Assembly: GCF_024297145.1 (NCBI RefSeq)
Contig: NZ_JANCTC010000002.1
Span: forward strand, 248,001-312,000
Direction of reading: 5' to 3'
DNA from: Mesorhizobium sp. LMG 17147
GTDB lineage: Bacteria; Pseudomonadota; Alphaproteobacteria; Rhizobiales; Rhizobiaceae
DNA length: 64,000 nucleotides
Positions 35,410 through 45,306 of this stretch are shown here, piece after piece. The first letter of the stretch is position 1; each line of letters begins with the position of its first letter. The notes beneath the pieces were generated by a model. The model saw only the letters and a list, made by a program, of their open reading frames with translations. It did not search any database and had not been told where the DNA came from. Made by a program: the position numbers and the translations under genes.

Positions 35410-35426
35410 TTGACATTACTTAGTAA
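35410..35426 (+). promoter_or_regulatory. ArsR-gene -35 and putative operator
   Basis: TTGACA (35410-35415) directly abuts the perfect palindrome TTACT-T-AGTAA (35416-35426), between the divergent dehydratase and regulator genes. Confidence 0.5.
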
Positions 35427-35443
35427 CTTGGCAAAGTGGCTAA

Positions 35444-35746
35444 ATGCAAGAGGTCGACGTCTTCAAAGCGATTGCCAACGAGCGCAGGCTGCAGATCCTC
35501 GACTGGCTCAAGGACCCGCGCGCGCATTTTCCGCCGCAGGCGGACGGCGATCTGGTCGACGACGGAGTCTGCGCGCTGCTGATCGCTGAAAAGCTGGGGA
35601 TCACCCAGGCGACGCTCAGCGAACATATGCGCGTGCTCACCCAGGCAGGGCTTTTGCGCAGCAAGCGCATCAAGCAGTGGACATTCTATCGCCGGAACGA
35701 GAACAGGATCGCCGAAACCAGGGCGCTCATTCAGCACCGCCTGTAG
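35444..35746 (+). CDS. ArsR family winged-helix regulator
   Basis: 100 residues. Helix-turn-helix LLIAEKLGITQATLSEHMRVL followed by the beta-wing RSKRIKQWTFYRR. Only one Cys, and the metal-binding ELCVCDL motif is missing, so a non-metal signal is likely. Divergent from the dehydratase, with a palindrome between them; it likely represses that gene and itself. Confidence 0.86.
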   Translation: MQEVDVFKAIANERRLQILDWLKDPRAHFPPQADGDLVDDGVCALLIAEKLGITQATLSEHMRVLTQAGLLRSKRIKQWTFYRRNENRIAETRALIQHRL

Positions 35747-35756
35747 CTGCAGAGTT

Positions 35757-37025
35757 CTACTCCAACCAGTCCGGCACCGAATCCAGTCCGATCAGCTCGT
35801 CATAGGTCTGGCGCGGGCGCACAACGTGGAAGCGGTCGCCGTCGACCAGCACTTCCGGTACCAGCAGCCTGGTATTGTAGGTGCCGGCCTGGACGGCGCC
35901 ATAGGCGCCGGCCGTGGCGACAGCGATCAGGTCGCCGGATTTCAGCCGGGGCAGGTCACGGTCGAGCCCGAGATAGTCGCCGGTCTCGCAAACCGGGCCG
36001 ACGACGTCGACCTTCATGCGCGGCGCTGCGGCCGGCTGCTGCGCCACCGGCTTGATGTCGTGGAAAGCATCGTAAAGCGTCGGCCGGATCAGGTCGTTCA
36101 TCGCGGCGTCGACGACGAGGAAGTTCTTGGCGTCGCCCTCCTTCACGAAGATCACCGCCGAGACCAGGATGCCGGCATTGCCGACGATCAGCCGGCCTGG
36201 CTCGAACATCACTTTCAGCCCGAGCTCGGCGACATGCTTTCTGACTATCCGGGCATAGGCATCGGGCAAAGGCGGCGGGGTGTTGTCGACGCGGTAGGGA
36301 ATGCCAAGGCCGCCGCCGACATCGATGTGCTCGATGGCATGACCGTCGGAGCGCAGGGCGCCGACCAGCTCCACCAGCAGCGCAAAGGCCTCGTCGAAGG
36401 GCTGCAATTCGGTGATCTGGCTGCCGATATGGGTGTCTATGCCGGTGACCTTGATGCCCCGCAGCTCAGCCGCGCGGGCATAAACCTTTCGTGCCTGCTG
36501 CCAGGGAATGCCGAACTTGTTCTCGGCCTTCCCAGTCGAAATTTTGTTGTGCGTCCTGGCGTCGACATCCGGATTGATGCGCAGCGAGATCGGCGCGATC
36601 TTGCCCAGCGCGGTCGCGCGGGCCGACAGCAGCTCCAGCTCCGGTTCGGATTCGACGTTGAAACAGAGAATGCCGGCCGAGAGCGCAAAATCCATTTCGC
36701 GCGCTGTCTTGCCGACGCCCGAAAACAGGATCTTGCTTGCCGGAATGCCGGCCGCCAAAGCGCGGCGCAATTCGCCCTCCGAGACCACGTCGGCGCCGGC
36801 GCCGAGTCTTGCCAACACCTTCAGCACGGCCTGGTTCGAATTCGCCTTCATGGCATAGCAGACGAGGGCGTCGAGCCCGGCAAAGGCCTCTGTGAAGACG
36901 CGAAAATGCCTGGTCAGCGTCGCCGTCGAATAACAATAGAAGGGCGTGCCGACGCTGGCGGCGATGTCTGATATCGCCACGTCCTCGGCATGCAGCGCGC
37001 CGTCGCGGTAGTCGAAATGGTTCAC
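35757..37025 (-). CDS. lysA: Diaminopimelate decarboxylase
   Basis: 422 residues. PLP lysine in CYAMKANSNQAVL near residue 60; HIGSQI binds the phosphate; GGGLGIPY and CETGDYLG (catalytic Cys at the dimer interface) follow. Makes L-lysine from meso-diaminopimelate, the last step of the pathway. Downstream of lptM and argH on the same strand. Confidence 0.96.
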   Translation of the reverse strand: MNHFDYRDGALHAEDVAISDIAASVGTPFYCYSTATLTRHFRVFTEAFAGLDALVCYAMKANSNQAVLKVLARLGAGADVVSEGELRRALAAGIPASKILFSGVGKTAREMDFALSAGILCFNVESEPELELLSARATALGKIAPISLRINPDVDARTHNKISTGKAENKFGIPWQQARKVYARAAELRGIKVTGIDTHIGSQITELQPFDEAFALLVELVGALRSDGHAIEHIDVGGGLGIPYRVDNTPPPLPDAYARIVRKHVAELGLKVMFEPGRLIVGNAGILVSAVIFVKEGDAKNFLVVDAAMNDLIRPTLYDAFHDIKPVAQQPAAAPRMKVDVVGPVCETGDYLGLDRDLPRLKSGDLIAVATAGAYGAVQAGTYNTRLLVPEVLVDGDRFHVVRPRQTYDELIGLDSVPDWLE

Positions 37026-37042
37026 GAGATTGGTCCGAAAAA

Positions 37043-37249
37043 TCAGAGCAGCGGGTCGAGGATGAATTTCTTGTCCTCAACAGGTTTTTCCGGCTCCGGC
37101 GGCAAAGGTTGCTTGGCCTTCTCGGCGTCCTTGCGGGCCTGCACGGCGGCCGCGTAGGGCGTATCGAGCGCAGCCTTCCTGCCGCAGGCCGCAACGGTGG
37201 CCATTGCTGCCAACAGCGTCAGCGTCACCAAAATCCTGCTTCCGGTCAT
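37043..37249 (-). CDS. lptM: Small lipoprotein, LptM-like
   Basis: 68 residues from ATG 37249. Signal peptide ILVTLTLLAAMATVAAC, with a lipobox VAAC|G, followed by GRKAALDTPY. This matches the short LptM/YifL family, which in E. coli helps mature the LptD outer-membrane LPS translocon. Its place between argH and lysA is typical. The longer frame start at 37312 would move the lipobox away from the N-terminus. Confidence 0.8.
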   Translation of the reverse strand: MTGSRILVTLTLLAAMATVAACGRKAALDTPYAAAVQARKDAEKAKQPLPPEPEKPVEDKKFILDPLL

Positions 37250-37320
37250 CGTGCCATCCGTCCGAAACTGTTGCCCGCAGCCGCTTCTAGCCGAGTTTTG
37301 CGGCCATTGCACCCCGCGTC

Positions 37321-38721
37321 TTATGCCTTGGCGAGCCGCTTTTTCCAGTAGCGGATCTGCTTGCGCACCTCGGACGGCGCGGTGCCGCCGAAGCTCGTGC
37401 GGCTCTTTACAGAATTCTGCACGGCAAGAACCGAAAACACGTCGGCGCTGATACCGGGGTGAATGGACTGCAGATCCTCCAGCGAAAGCCTGTCGAGCCC
37501 GATCTTCCTGTCGTCGGCCAGCGCCACCGCCCGGCCAGTGATATGGTGCGCCTCGCGGAACGGCAGGCCGAGCGTGCGCACCAGCCAGTCGGCGAGGTCG
37601 GTCGCAGTCGAATAGCCGGCGCCGGCAGCCTTTTTCATCGCCGCGGTGTTCACCGTCATGTCGCGCACCATGCCGGTCATTGCCGCCAGCATCAGGTCGA
37701 GCGTCTCGGCCGCGTCGAAGACGGATTCCTTGTCTTCCTGCATGTCCTTGCCATAGGTCAGCGGCATGCCCTTCATTACTGTCAGCAAGCCGACGAGGTG
37801 CCCGGTGACGCGGCCGGTCTTGCCGCGCACCAGTTCGGCAGCGTCGGGATTCTTCTTCTGCGGCATGATCGACGAACCCGTCGAGAAACTATCCGACAGC
37901 CTGACGAAGCCGAATTGCGGCGTCGACCATATGATGATCTCTTCAGCCAGCCGCGACAGATGCGTCGCGCAGATCGCTGCTACGCCCAGGAACTCGAGCG
38001 CGAAATCGCGATCCGAAACGCTGTCGAGCGAATTGCGCATCGGCTCGCGGAAGCCAAGCGCCTTCGCTGTCTCGTGCCTGTCAATCGGAAAGCTGGTGCC
38101 GGCAAGGGCGGCAGCGCCGAGCGGGCTTTCATCCATACGCTCAATCGCATCGCGGACGCGAGACAGGTCGCGCGCAAACATCTCGACATAGGCCATGCAG
38201 TGGTGGCCGAAGGTCACCGGCTGCGCCGCCTGCATGTGGGTGAAGCCCGGCATCACCGTTGCCGCATGCTCCTCGGCCCGATCCAGGAACGCCGTGATCA
38301 GGCCCTTCAGCGCCTCGGCGACGCGAAAGCACTCGTCCTTGACCCACAGCCTGAGGTCGACCGCCACCTGGTCATTGCGCGAGCGGGCGGTATGCAGGCG
38401 GCCAGCTGCGGGCCCGATCAAATCGGCCAGACGGGCCTCGATATTCATGTGGATGTCTTCCAGCCTGGTGGAGAACTCGAATGTGCCGGTCTCGATCTCT
38501 GCCAGGATCGTGTTCAGCCCGTGAGTGATTTTTTCTTGATCGGCCGCCGAAATAATGCCCGTTTGCGCCAGCATCTGGCAATGGGCGATCGAGCCGCGAA
38601 TATCCTGCGCATAGAGTTTGCGGTCGAACGAGATCGACGCGTTGATCGCTTCCATGATTGCGGCCGGACCCGAGGCAAAACGTCCGCCCCACATCTGGTT
38701 GCTGGCCTTCTTGTCGTTCAT
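37321..38721 (-). CDS. argH: Argininosuccinate lyase
   Basis: 466 residues from ATG 38721 ([15 protein letters not shown]); an upstream ATG at 38754 is less likely. The superfamily signature [12 protein letters not shown] lies near residue 283, with the catalytic His in [11 protein letters not shown] and [11 protein letters not shown]. It splits argininosuccinate to arginine and fumarate. tlpA starts 35 bases away on the other strand. Confidence 0.96.
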   Translation of the reverse strand: MNDKKASNQMWGGRFASGPAAIMEAINASISFDRKLYAQDIRGSIAHCQMLAQTGIISAADQEKITHGLNTILAEIETGTFEFSTRLEDIHMNIEARLADLIGPAAGRLHTARSRNDQVAVDLRLWVKDECFRVAEALKGLITAFLDRAEEHAATVMPGFTHMQAAQPVTFGHHCMAYVEMFARDLSRVRDAIERMDESPLGAAALAGTSFPIDRHETAKALGFREPMRNSLDSVSDRDFALEFLGVAAICATHLSRLAEEIIIWSTPQFGFVRLSDSFSTGSSIMPQKKNPDAAELVRGKTGRVTGHLVGLLTVMKGMPLTYGKDMQEDKESVFDAAETLDLMLAAMTGMVRDMTVNTAAMKKAAGAGYSTATDLADWLVRTLGLPFREAHHITGRAVALADDRKIGLDRLSLEDLQSIHPGISADVFSVLAVQNSVKSRTSFGGTAPSEVRKQIRYWKKRLAKA

Positions 38722-38756
38722 CGCTATAACCCGTGCTCCGGAGCAGTTTTTCAAAA

Positions 38757-39437
38757 ATGGCAGACGGCAATAGATTCTTCCCGGCTTTGCGTCTCATCCT
38801 CGCCGCTTTGGTTGCGGGCATGCTGGCCGGCGCGGTCGCGGTATATGTCAGGGAAAGCAGTTCTGGCAACAAGGCGCCCGCGCAAGTGGCCGCCGGCGGC
38901 AAGGACGACGCCGCCTGCGTCGCCAAGACCGACCGTGCCAAGAAGATCGCCGCCGCTGCTACCGGCCAGGTTGCCGCGCTTTTGCCGGCGGATCCGCCGC
39001 AATCCTTGAAAAGCCTTGCCTTCAACGGCCCCGACGGCAAGCCGACGACGATAGCCGATCATGCCGGCAAGACGGTGCTGCTCAATCTGTGGGCGACATG
39101 GTGTGCGCCTTGCCGCGCCGAAATGCCGGCGCTCGATGCGCTGCAGAAGGAGATGGGCAGCGATGCGTTTCAGGTTGTTGCCGTCAACGTCGATGCCGGC
39201 GACGATGCCAAACCGAAGAAATTCCTGGAGGACACCGGTGTCAAGTCGCTCGGCTACTATCGCGATGCCACGATGGCGCTGTTCAACGACGTCAAGACGC
39301 GCGGCCTGGCGCTAGGTCTGCCCGTCACCATGCTGATCGATGGGCAAGGCTGCCTCATCGCCCATATGAACGGCCCGGCCGAATGGTCGGGGCCGGATGC
39401 CAAGCGTCTGGTCGAGGCGGCGCTTCAGCCAGGATAG
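38757..39437 (+). CDS. tlpA: Thiol:disulfide interchange protein TlpA
   Basis: 226 residues from ATG 38757. One N-terminal membrane anchor ([19 protein letters not shown]), then a linker rich in Ala and Lys, then a thioredoxin fold with the redox motif [14 protein letters not shown] and the cis-Pro at [12 protein letters not shown]. TlpA is a periplasmic thiol reductant needed for cytochrome oxidase copper-site assembly in rhizobia. Divergent from argH. Confidence 0.92.
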   Translation: MADGNRFFPALRLILAALVAGMLAGAVAVYVRESSSGNKAPAQVAAGGKDDAACVAKTDRAKKIAAAATGQVAALLPADPPQSLKSLAFNGPDGKPTTIADHAGKTVLLNLWATWCAPCRAEMPALDALQKEMGSDAFQVVAVNVDAGDDAKPKKFLEDTGVKSLGYYRDATMALFNDVKTRGLALGLPVTMLIDGQGCLIAHMNGPAEWSGPDAKRLVEAALQPG

Positions 39438-39439
39438 GC

Positions 39440-41872
39440 TCAGACCGTGCGCAGGCGCGGCTTGAGCACGGCAATGCTTGCGCCGCGTCGGCTGGCTGTG
39501 CGGATTGCCGGAGCAGCCACGCCCGTCAGTTCGCCGAACGTCTCGATCGGAGCCGGTTTGCCGAGGTAATAGCCTTGCCCGATCTCGCAAGCCTCGGCGT
39601 CCAGGAACTGCAATTCACCCGGCGTCTCGATGCCCTCCGCAAGGACCGGTAGGCCGAGACCGCGTCCAAGCCCCAGCACGGCGCGGACGATCGCCGCGAA
39701 CTGGGCGTTCTTGTCGACCGATTTGATGAACGACCCGTCGATCTTGATCTTGTCGAAGGGAAAGGCGCTAAGGTTGGACAGCGAAGAGTAGCCGGTGCCA
39801 AAATCGTCCATCGCTACATGCACGCCAAGCGCCTTGACCTGCCTCAAGGCCGCCAGCGCGCGGGGCATATCCTTCACCAGGGCTGTTTCGGTGATCTCCA
39901 GTTCCAGCCTGCCGGGTGCCAGGCCGGACCTCGCCAGTGCATCATGCACCTTGCGGCTGAAGTTCGGATTGTGAAGCTGCACGGCGGAGACGTTGACGGC
40001 GACCATCAGCGGATTTGTCCAGCGAGCAGCATCGTTACAAGCCGTCGTCAGCACCCAGTCGCCGATCTGGGCGATCGCGCCACTGTCCTCGGCCACGGGG
40101 ATGAAAACAGCCGGAGAAATATCACCCCGCTCAGGGTGCTGCCACCGGACCAGGGCTTCGAAGCCGATCATCCTGCCGCCGCGGATTTCCTTCTGAGGCT
40201 GGTAGACGAGGTGGAACTCCTTGCGGGCGATGGCCTGGCGCAATTCATGCTCCATCACGCGCTTGTCGCGGGCCGCGGTGCCCATGGCTATCTCGAAAAA
40301 CCGGTAAGTGTCCCTGCCTTCGGTTTTGGCGCGATGGAGTGCCGTGTCGGCATGGCTGATCAGGCCGGCCTGGTCTTCGGCATCCAGCGGAAAGAAGGCG
40401 ATGCCGATGCTGGCCGAGACGAGGCCGGAGCCGACCGAAACCCTGTTTTCCTCGCGGATCGCCGCCAGCAAGTCCTCGGCTATCCGGCCTGCGGCCAAGG
40501 GGTCGGGGAGGTTCGGAGCTATGATGGCAAATTCGTCACCGCCGAGACGCGCGAGCATCTGTCCGTTGCGCGGGATGCCGGAGATGCAGTGCGCGAGCTT
40601 CTGCAGCATCGCGTCACCGGCGCTGTGGCCGTAGAGGTCGTTGACTTGCTTGAACCGGTCGAGGTCAAGCAGCAGGAGCGCCAGATATCCATCCTTGCCG
40701 CCACGATCCATCGAGGCGACTTCTGCTTCCAGCCGGGAAGAAAAGCTCCGCCGATTGGCAAGCCCGGTAAGCGGATCGAAATGCGCGAGGCGGAGAATCT
40801 CTTCTTCTGCCTTCTTGCGCTCACGGATGTCGCGAACGGCAAGCACCGTATGAGGCCTGCCGCAGTAGGTGATCTTCCTGGCGATCAGCTCGACAGGAAT
40901 TCTCGCGCCGTCGCTGCCCCTTAATTTCGCTTCCTGCGCCTGTTCGCCGAAGCCGGACATAGCGGCTGCGCTCTGTCCGTCGAAAAGCTCGCCGAGTTGC
41001 ATCGTGTTCAGGGTGGCTGTCGCTGTTCCGGTCAGCTTCGCCATACTGTCATTGGCGCTGACGATGCGGGTGCCATCGCAAACGATCAGACCTTCCACCG
41101 CCGCATTGGCGAGATCGTGCATGCGCTCGGCCTCGAGCTTCTGGTGGCGAAAGCGCAGATCGATCCACAGCGCGGCACCTGACAGCACAAGGATTACAAG
41201 GCTGGCGACCGCTGCGGCAAAGGCCTGGGAAATGGGCTCGATGGAATGTTCGGATATTTCAATCGAGGAATCCGGAATGATCGACACCGCGGCCATCGCG
41301 ATGAAATGCAAGCTGCAAATGGCCAGCGTCAAAAGCGCGGCGCCGCCGAGAGTCGCGAGTGCTGACGGGCGGCGCAAAACGACCAGGAGTGCCAGTGCCG
41401 CAAGGGTCACGCCGGCCAGAAGCGATATCGCGACAAGGAGCAGGTTCCATACGACCCGGCCTTCGACCTCGAAAGCCGCCATGCCGATGTAGTGCATCGT
41501 CGCGATGGCGCCGCCGAGAATGGCGCCACCGACGAGGAAATGGTCGATGCCGCGGCGCAAGGTGGCGACCCACATCCCAAGCGCGGTCAGGATGACGGCG
41601 GCGGCAAGCGAAAAGGCGGATAATCCCGGATTGTATGCGTTCGGTATTCCCGGCGTAAACGCGGCCATGGCGATGAAATGCGTCGCCCATATGCCGAACC
41701 CGGTCGAAGCTGCGGCGATCATCAGCCAGACAAGCCGGTTTCGCTCGGTCGATCGGCCGACATGCTTAAGGAGATTAACCGCAGAGAAACAAGAAATTCC
41801 ACAGACGAGTGCGGCGAGCGCAACCAGTCTCAGGTCGTGCTGATTTACGATACAACTATAGACCGTCAGCAT
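39440..41872 (-). CDS. MHYT-PAS-GGDEF-EAL diguanylate cyclase/phosphodiesterase
   Basis: 810 residues. N-terminal seven-helix MHYT region (about 1-235) with the repeated HFIAMAAF / MHYIGMAAF / SLHFIAMAAV motifs that bind metal, possibly sensing gas. A PAS domain (about 250-370), then GGDEF (LARLGGDEFAII), then EAL (GFEALVRW, AVNVSAVQ, ITETALV, DDFGTGYSSL). Both enzymatic domains keep their active-site residues, so synthesis and breakdown of cyclic di-GMP are both possible. A CtrA-type box lies 59 bases upstream of the start. Confidence 0.93.
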   Translation of the reverse strand: MLTVYSCIVNQHDLRLVALAALVCGISCFSAVNLLKHVGRSTERNRLVWLMIAAASTGFGIWATHFIAMAAFTPGIPNAYNPGLSAFSLAAAVILTALGMWVATLRRGIDHFLVGGAILGGAIATMHYIGMAAFEVEGRVVWNLLLVAISLLAGVTLAALALLVVLRRPSALATLGGAALLTLAICSLHFIAMAAVSIIPDSSIEISEHSIEPISQAFAAAVASLVILVLSGAALWIDLRFRHQKLEAERMHDLANAAVEGLIVCDGTRIVSANDSMAKLTGTATATLNTMQLGELFDGQSAAAMSGFGEQAQEAKLRGSDGARIPVELIARKITYCGRPHTVLAVRDIRERKKAEEEILRLAHFDPLTGLANRRSFSSRLEAEVASMDRGGKDGYLALLLLDLDRFKQVNDLYGHSAGDAMLQKLAHCISGIPRNGQMLARLGGDEFAIIAPNLPDPLAAGRIAEDLLAAIREENRVSVGSGLVSASIGIAFFPLDAEDQAGLISHADTALHRAKTEGRDTYRFFEIAMGTAARDKRVMEHELRQAIARKEFHLVYQPQKEIRGGRMIGFEALVRWQHPERGDISPAVFIPVAEDSGAIAQIGDWVLTTACNDAARWTNPLMVAVNVSAVQLHNPNFSRKVHDALARSGLAPGRLELEITETALVKDMPRALAALRQVKALGVHVAMDDFGTGYSSLSNLSAFPFDKIKIDGSFIKSVDKNAQFAAIVRAVLGLGRGLGLPVLAEGIETPGELQFLDAEACEIGQGYYLGKPAPIETFGELTGVAAPAIRTASRRGASIAVLKPRLRTV

Positions 41873-41930
41873 CCTGGTTCACTCGGTCAAAACTAACAGG
41901 GGAGGTGTGACGGATTAGCTCTTGGAGATT

Positions 41931-41945
41931 TTAACGAATGGTTAA
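41931..41945. promoter_or_regulatory. CtrA-type binding box upstream of the MHYT-GGDEF-EAL gene
   Basis: TTAA-CGAATGG-TTAA, an exact TTAA-N7-TTAA match, 59 bases from the start at 41872 and 221 bases from ugpB. Confidence 0.65.
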
Positions 41946-42165
41946 CCCGTGGGCCATGAGGCGGGTCTTTTCGGGGGAAAACCGATGCCGCTGCGCCGAA
42001 AAAGGCGGTGATGTCGTTTCTGACGCCCGGTTTCGGTAGCGAGTGCACTTTAGGAAGGAATGGTGTTCATTGATCGGCAACAAAACCGTTGTCCGATTGT
42101 CATCAGCGCCACATATTGGCTTTGCGGAGGTGCCCCTTTCGCCAATGACAAACGGGAGATGAAAC

Positions 42166-43476
42166 ATGAAGTTCCTCGGCTTTGCGGCCGGTATCGCCGC
42201 CACCGTGACCCTGCTTTCCACCACCTCCGCCTTCGCCGTCACGCAGATCAGCTGGTGGCACGCCATGACCGGCGCCAACGCCGAGGTCGTCGCCAAGATC
42301 TCCAAGGATTTCAACGCCAGCCAGAGCGACTATGAGCTCGTTCCGGTGTTCAAGGGCACCTATCCGGAGACGCTGAATGCCGGCATCGCTGCCTTTCGTG
42401 CCGGGCAAGCGCCCGATATCCTCCAGGTGTTCGACGTCGGCACCGGCGTGATGATGGCGGCCGAGGGTGCGATAAAGCCGGTGGCCGATGTGATGACCGG
42501 CGCCGGGATGACTTTCGACAAGAGCCAGTATCTGCCCGGCATCGTCGGCTATTATTCCAAGCCGGACGGCACCATGCTGTCCTTCCCCTACAACTCCTCC
42601 TCGCCGATCCTCTACTACAACAAGGACATCTTCCAGAAGGCAGGCCTCGACGTGAACAATCCGCCCAAGACCTGGAACGAGGTTTGGGAAGCCGCCAAGA
42701 AGATCAAAACGAGCGGCGCCGCCTCTTGCGGCTATACCTCGACCTGGCTGACCTGGATCCATCTGGAGAATTTCGCGGCGTGGAATGACGTGCCTTGGGC
42801 CACCCAGCAGAACGGCCTGGCCGGCGGCGACGTCGAACTCAAGATCAATGCGCCGATTTTCGTCAACCACTTCCAGGCGCTCGCCGACCTGGCCAAGGAC
42901 GGCACGTTCAAATATGGCGGACGCACCTCCGAAGCCAAGCAGATCTTCCTCGCCGGCGAATGCGGCATCTTCACTGAATCGTCGGGCGGCCTCGGCGATA
43001 TCGTCAAGTCCGGCATGAATTATGGCATCGGCCAGCTTCCCTACGACAGTGACGCCAAGGGTGCCCCGCAGAACACGACGCCGGGCGGTGCCAGCCTGTG
43101 GGTGTTCGGCAACAAGTCGGACGAGGAATACAAGGGCGTCGCCGCCTTCTTTGCCTATCTGTCCAAGACCGATGTGCAGGAATACCTGCACCAGAAGTCG
43201 GGATACCTGCCTGTGACGCTCGCCGCGTATGAGGCGACCAAGAAATCAGGCTTCTATGACAAGAACGCCGGCCGCGAGACACCCATCCTGCAGATGATCG
43301 GCAAGCCGCCGACCGACAATTCGAAGGGCGTGCGCCTGCCGAATCTGCCGCAGGTGCGCGATATCCAGAACGAGGAGCTGGAGAAGATGCTGGCCGGCCA
43401 GCAAACCGCCCAGCAGGCCCTCGACAATGCGGTCGCGCGCGGCAACGCCGCGATCAAGGAAGCCCTGGACAACTAA
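42166..43476 (+). CDS. ugpB: sn-Glycerol-3-phosphate ABC transporter substrate-binding protein
   Basis: 436 residues. Signal peptide about 1-23 (AAGIAATVTLLSTTSAFA), then a maltose-binding-like fold: ITQISWWHAMTGANAEV, GTYPETLNAGIAAFRAGQAPD, WTQ-free GYTSTWLTWIHLENFAAWN. It delivers glycerol-3-phosphate (or its diesters) to UgpAE. Lead gene of ugpBAEC. No clear Pho box was found upstream. Confidence 0.93.
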   Translation: MKFLGFAAGIAATVTLLSTTSAFAVTQISWWHAMTGANAEVVAKISKDFNASQSDYELVPVFKGTYPETLNAGIAAFRAGQAPDILQVFDVGTGVMMAAEGAIKPVADVMTGAGMTFDKSQYLPGIVGYYSKPDGTMLSFPYNSSSPILYYNKDIFQKAGLDVNNPPKTWNEVWEAAKKIKTSGAASCGYTSTWLTWIHLENFAAWNDVPWATQQNGLAGGDVELKINAPIFVNHFQALADLAKDGTFKYGGRTSEAKQIFLAGECGIFTESSGGLGDIVKSGMNYGIGQLPYDSDAKGAPQNTTPGGASLWVFGNKSDEEYKGVAAFFAYLSKTDVQEYLHQKSGYLPVTLAAYEATKKSGFYDKNAGRETPILQMIGKPPTDNSKGVRLPNLPQVRDIQNEELEKMLAGQQTAQQALDNAVARGNAAIKEALDN

Positions 43477-43508
43477 CGAGATCGTCTCGGTCAATCGGTT
43501 GGAATATC

Positions 43509-43530
43509 GCCCACGCGAGCGCGCGTGGGC
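43509..43530 (+). promoter_or_regulatory. Intercistronic hairpin between ugpB and ugpA
   Basis: GCCCACGCG-AGCG-CGCGTGGGC is a perfect 9-bp stem with a 4-base loop and no T-run. It would stabilise the ugpB 3' end and favour the binding protein over the permeases. It covers the only canonical ugpA start codon. Confidence 0.6.
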
Positions 43531-44442
43531 GATGCCTGGATAGCGAGGGAAATCAGCCTGTCTCCACGCGTCGTCTTTCCCAACAAGATCCTGCCCTACC
43601 TGCTGGTGGCGCCACAGCTCGCCATCACCCTGGTTTTCTTCTACTGGCCGGCCGGTCAGGCGCTTTACCAGTCGATGCTCAGGCAAGACCCGTTCGGGCT
43701 GAAGAGCAGGTTCGTCTGGTTTGCCAATTTCCGGAAGGTGCTGGCCGATCCGGCCTACCTCAACTCGATCAAGGTCACGGTGATGTTCTCGCTTGCGACC
43801 GCGATCGTTGCCATGGTTGTGGCCCTGCTGCTCGCGGTCATGGCCGAGAAGGCCGTGCGCGGCAAAGGCCTCTACCGCACACTGTTGATATGGCCTTATG
43901 CTGTGGCGCCCGCGATTGCCGGCATGCTGTGGCTGTTTCTGTTCAACCCTTCGATAGGCTCGTTGGCCTATTTGCTGAGAAGCCTCGGCATTGCCTGGGA
44001 CCCACTGCTCAACGGCACCCACGCCATGATCCTGCTGGTGTCGGCGGCTGCCTGGAAGCAGATCAGCTACAATTTCCTGTTCTTCGTCGCCGGCCTGCAG
44101 GCGGTGCCGAAAACGCTGATTGAAGCGGCGGCCATGGACGGCGCCGGCGAAACCAAGCGCTTCTGGACCATCATCTTCCCGCTGCTTGCGCCGACAACCT
44201 TTTTCCTGCTGGTCGTCAACACCGTCTATGCCCTGTTCGACACGTTCGGCATCGTTCATGCCGTCACCGGCGGCGGGCCGGGCAAGACGACCGAGACGCT
44301 GGTCTACAAGGTCTACAATGACGGCTTCGTCAATCTGATCCTGGGCGACTCGGCGGCGCAGTCGGTCATTTTGATGGCCATCGTCATCGCGCTCACAGCG
44401 ATCCAGTTCCGCTATGTGGAACGCAAAGTCCACTACGGCTGA
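43525..44442 (+). CDS. ugpA: sn-Glycerol-3-phosphate ABC transporter permease UgpA
   Basis: 305 residues if GTG 43525 is used. Six membrane helices; the EAA loop ([20 protein letters not shown]) contacts UgpC. The GTG lies inside a stable hairpin, and no other ATG/GTG/TTG occurs in frame before the first helix. A CTG at 43558 ([10 protein letters not shown]) has AGGGA upstream and matches the family start better. The true N-terminus is uncertain. Partner of ugpE, 8 bases downstream. Confidence 0.9.
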   Translation: MGDAWIAREISLSPRVVFPNKILPYLLVAPQLAITLVFFYWPAGQALYQSMLRQDPFGLKSRFVWFANFRKVLADPAYLNSIKVTVMFSLATAIVAMVVALLLAVMAEKAVRGKGLYRTLLIWPYAVAPAIAGMLWLFLFNPSIGSLAYLLRSLGIAWDPLLNGTHAMILLVSAAAWKQISYNFLFFVAGLQAVPKTLIEAAAMDGAGETKRFWTIIFPLLAPTTFFLLVVNTVYALFDTFGIVHAVTGGGPGKTTETLVYKVYNDGFVNLILGDSAAQSVILMAIVIALTAIQFRYVERKVHYG

Positions 44443-44450
44443 GGGCAGCG

Positions 44451-45299
44451 ATGATCGGCCAGTCCCCGCTCCGCACCTTCATCGCCCATGCCGTGCTCAT
44501 CCTCGGCATATTGATCGTGGCTTTTCCGATCTACTACACCTTCGTTGCCTCGACGCACACGCTGCAAACGATCCTCAGGCCGCCGCTGCCGCTCTTGCCG
44601 GGCGGCCAGCTATGGAACAACTACAGTGAGGCGCTGTTCGGCGGCATCGGCCGTATCGGCGGGGTCAGCGTCGGCAGGCTGCTCCTCAACACCACGATCA
44701 TGGCGCTCGGCGTTGCGGTCGGAAAGATCTTCATCTCGATCCTGTCGGCCTACGCGATCGTGTTCTTTCGCTTTCCGCTGCGCATGACCTTCTTCTGGCT
44801 GATCTTCATCACCTTGATGCTTCCAGTCGAGGTGCGCATCCTGCCGACCTACAAGGTGATGGTCGATCTCGGCATGATCGACACCTATGCCGGCCTGATC
44901 GTCCCGCTGATCGCCTCAGCCACCGCAACGCTGCTGTTTCGCCAGTTCTTCATGACCATACCGGGCGAATTGGTCGAGGCGGCGCGTGTCGACGGTGCCG
45001 GGCCATGGCGCTTCTTCTTCGATATCCTCCTGCCGCTGTCGCGGACAAACATCGCCGCGCTGTTCGTGATCCTCTTCATCTATGGCTGGACGCAGTATCT
45101 TTGGCCGCTGCTCGTCACCAACAGCAACGACATGAACACCATCGTCATCGCGCTGAGAAAGATGGTTTCCTTCGCCGACGCCGACACCCAATGGCACCTC
45201 GTGATGGTCACGGCAATGCTGGCCATCGTGCCGCCGATCCTCGTCGTGGTGATGATGCAACGCTGGTTCGTGCGCGGCCTGGTCGAATCCGAAAAGTGA
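44451..45299 (+). CDS. ugpE: sn-Glycerol-3-phosphate ABC transporter permease UgpE
   Basis: 282 residues, six membrane helices. The EAA loop is [21 protein letters not shown]. Forms the heterodimeric channel with UgpA in the inner membrane. The stop is 7 bases before ugpC. Confidence 0.93.
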   Translation: MIGQSPLRTFIAHAVLILGILIVAFPIYYTFVASTHTLQTILRPPLPLLPGGQLWNNYSEALFGGIGRIGGVSVGRLLLNTTIMALGVAVGKIFISILSAYAIVFFRFPLRMTFFWLIFITLMLPVEVRILPTYKVMVDLGMIDTYAGLIVPLIASATATLLFRQFFMTIPGELVEAARVDGAGPWRFFFDILLPLSRTNIAALFVILFIYGWTQYLWPLLVTNSNDMNTIVIALRKMVSFADADTQWHLVMVTAMLAIVPPILVVVMMQRWFVRGLVESEK

Positions 45300-45306
45300 G
45301 ACTCTG

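Noticed and set aside
41946..42165. Pho box for ugpBAEC
   Set aside because: Only isolated TTGTCAT-like halves, without the 11-base repeat period.
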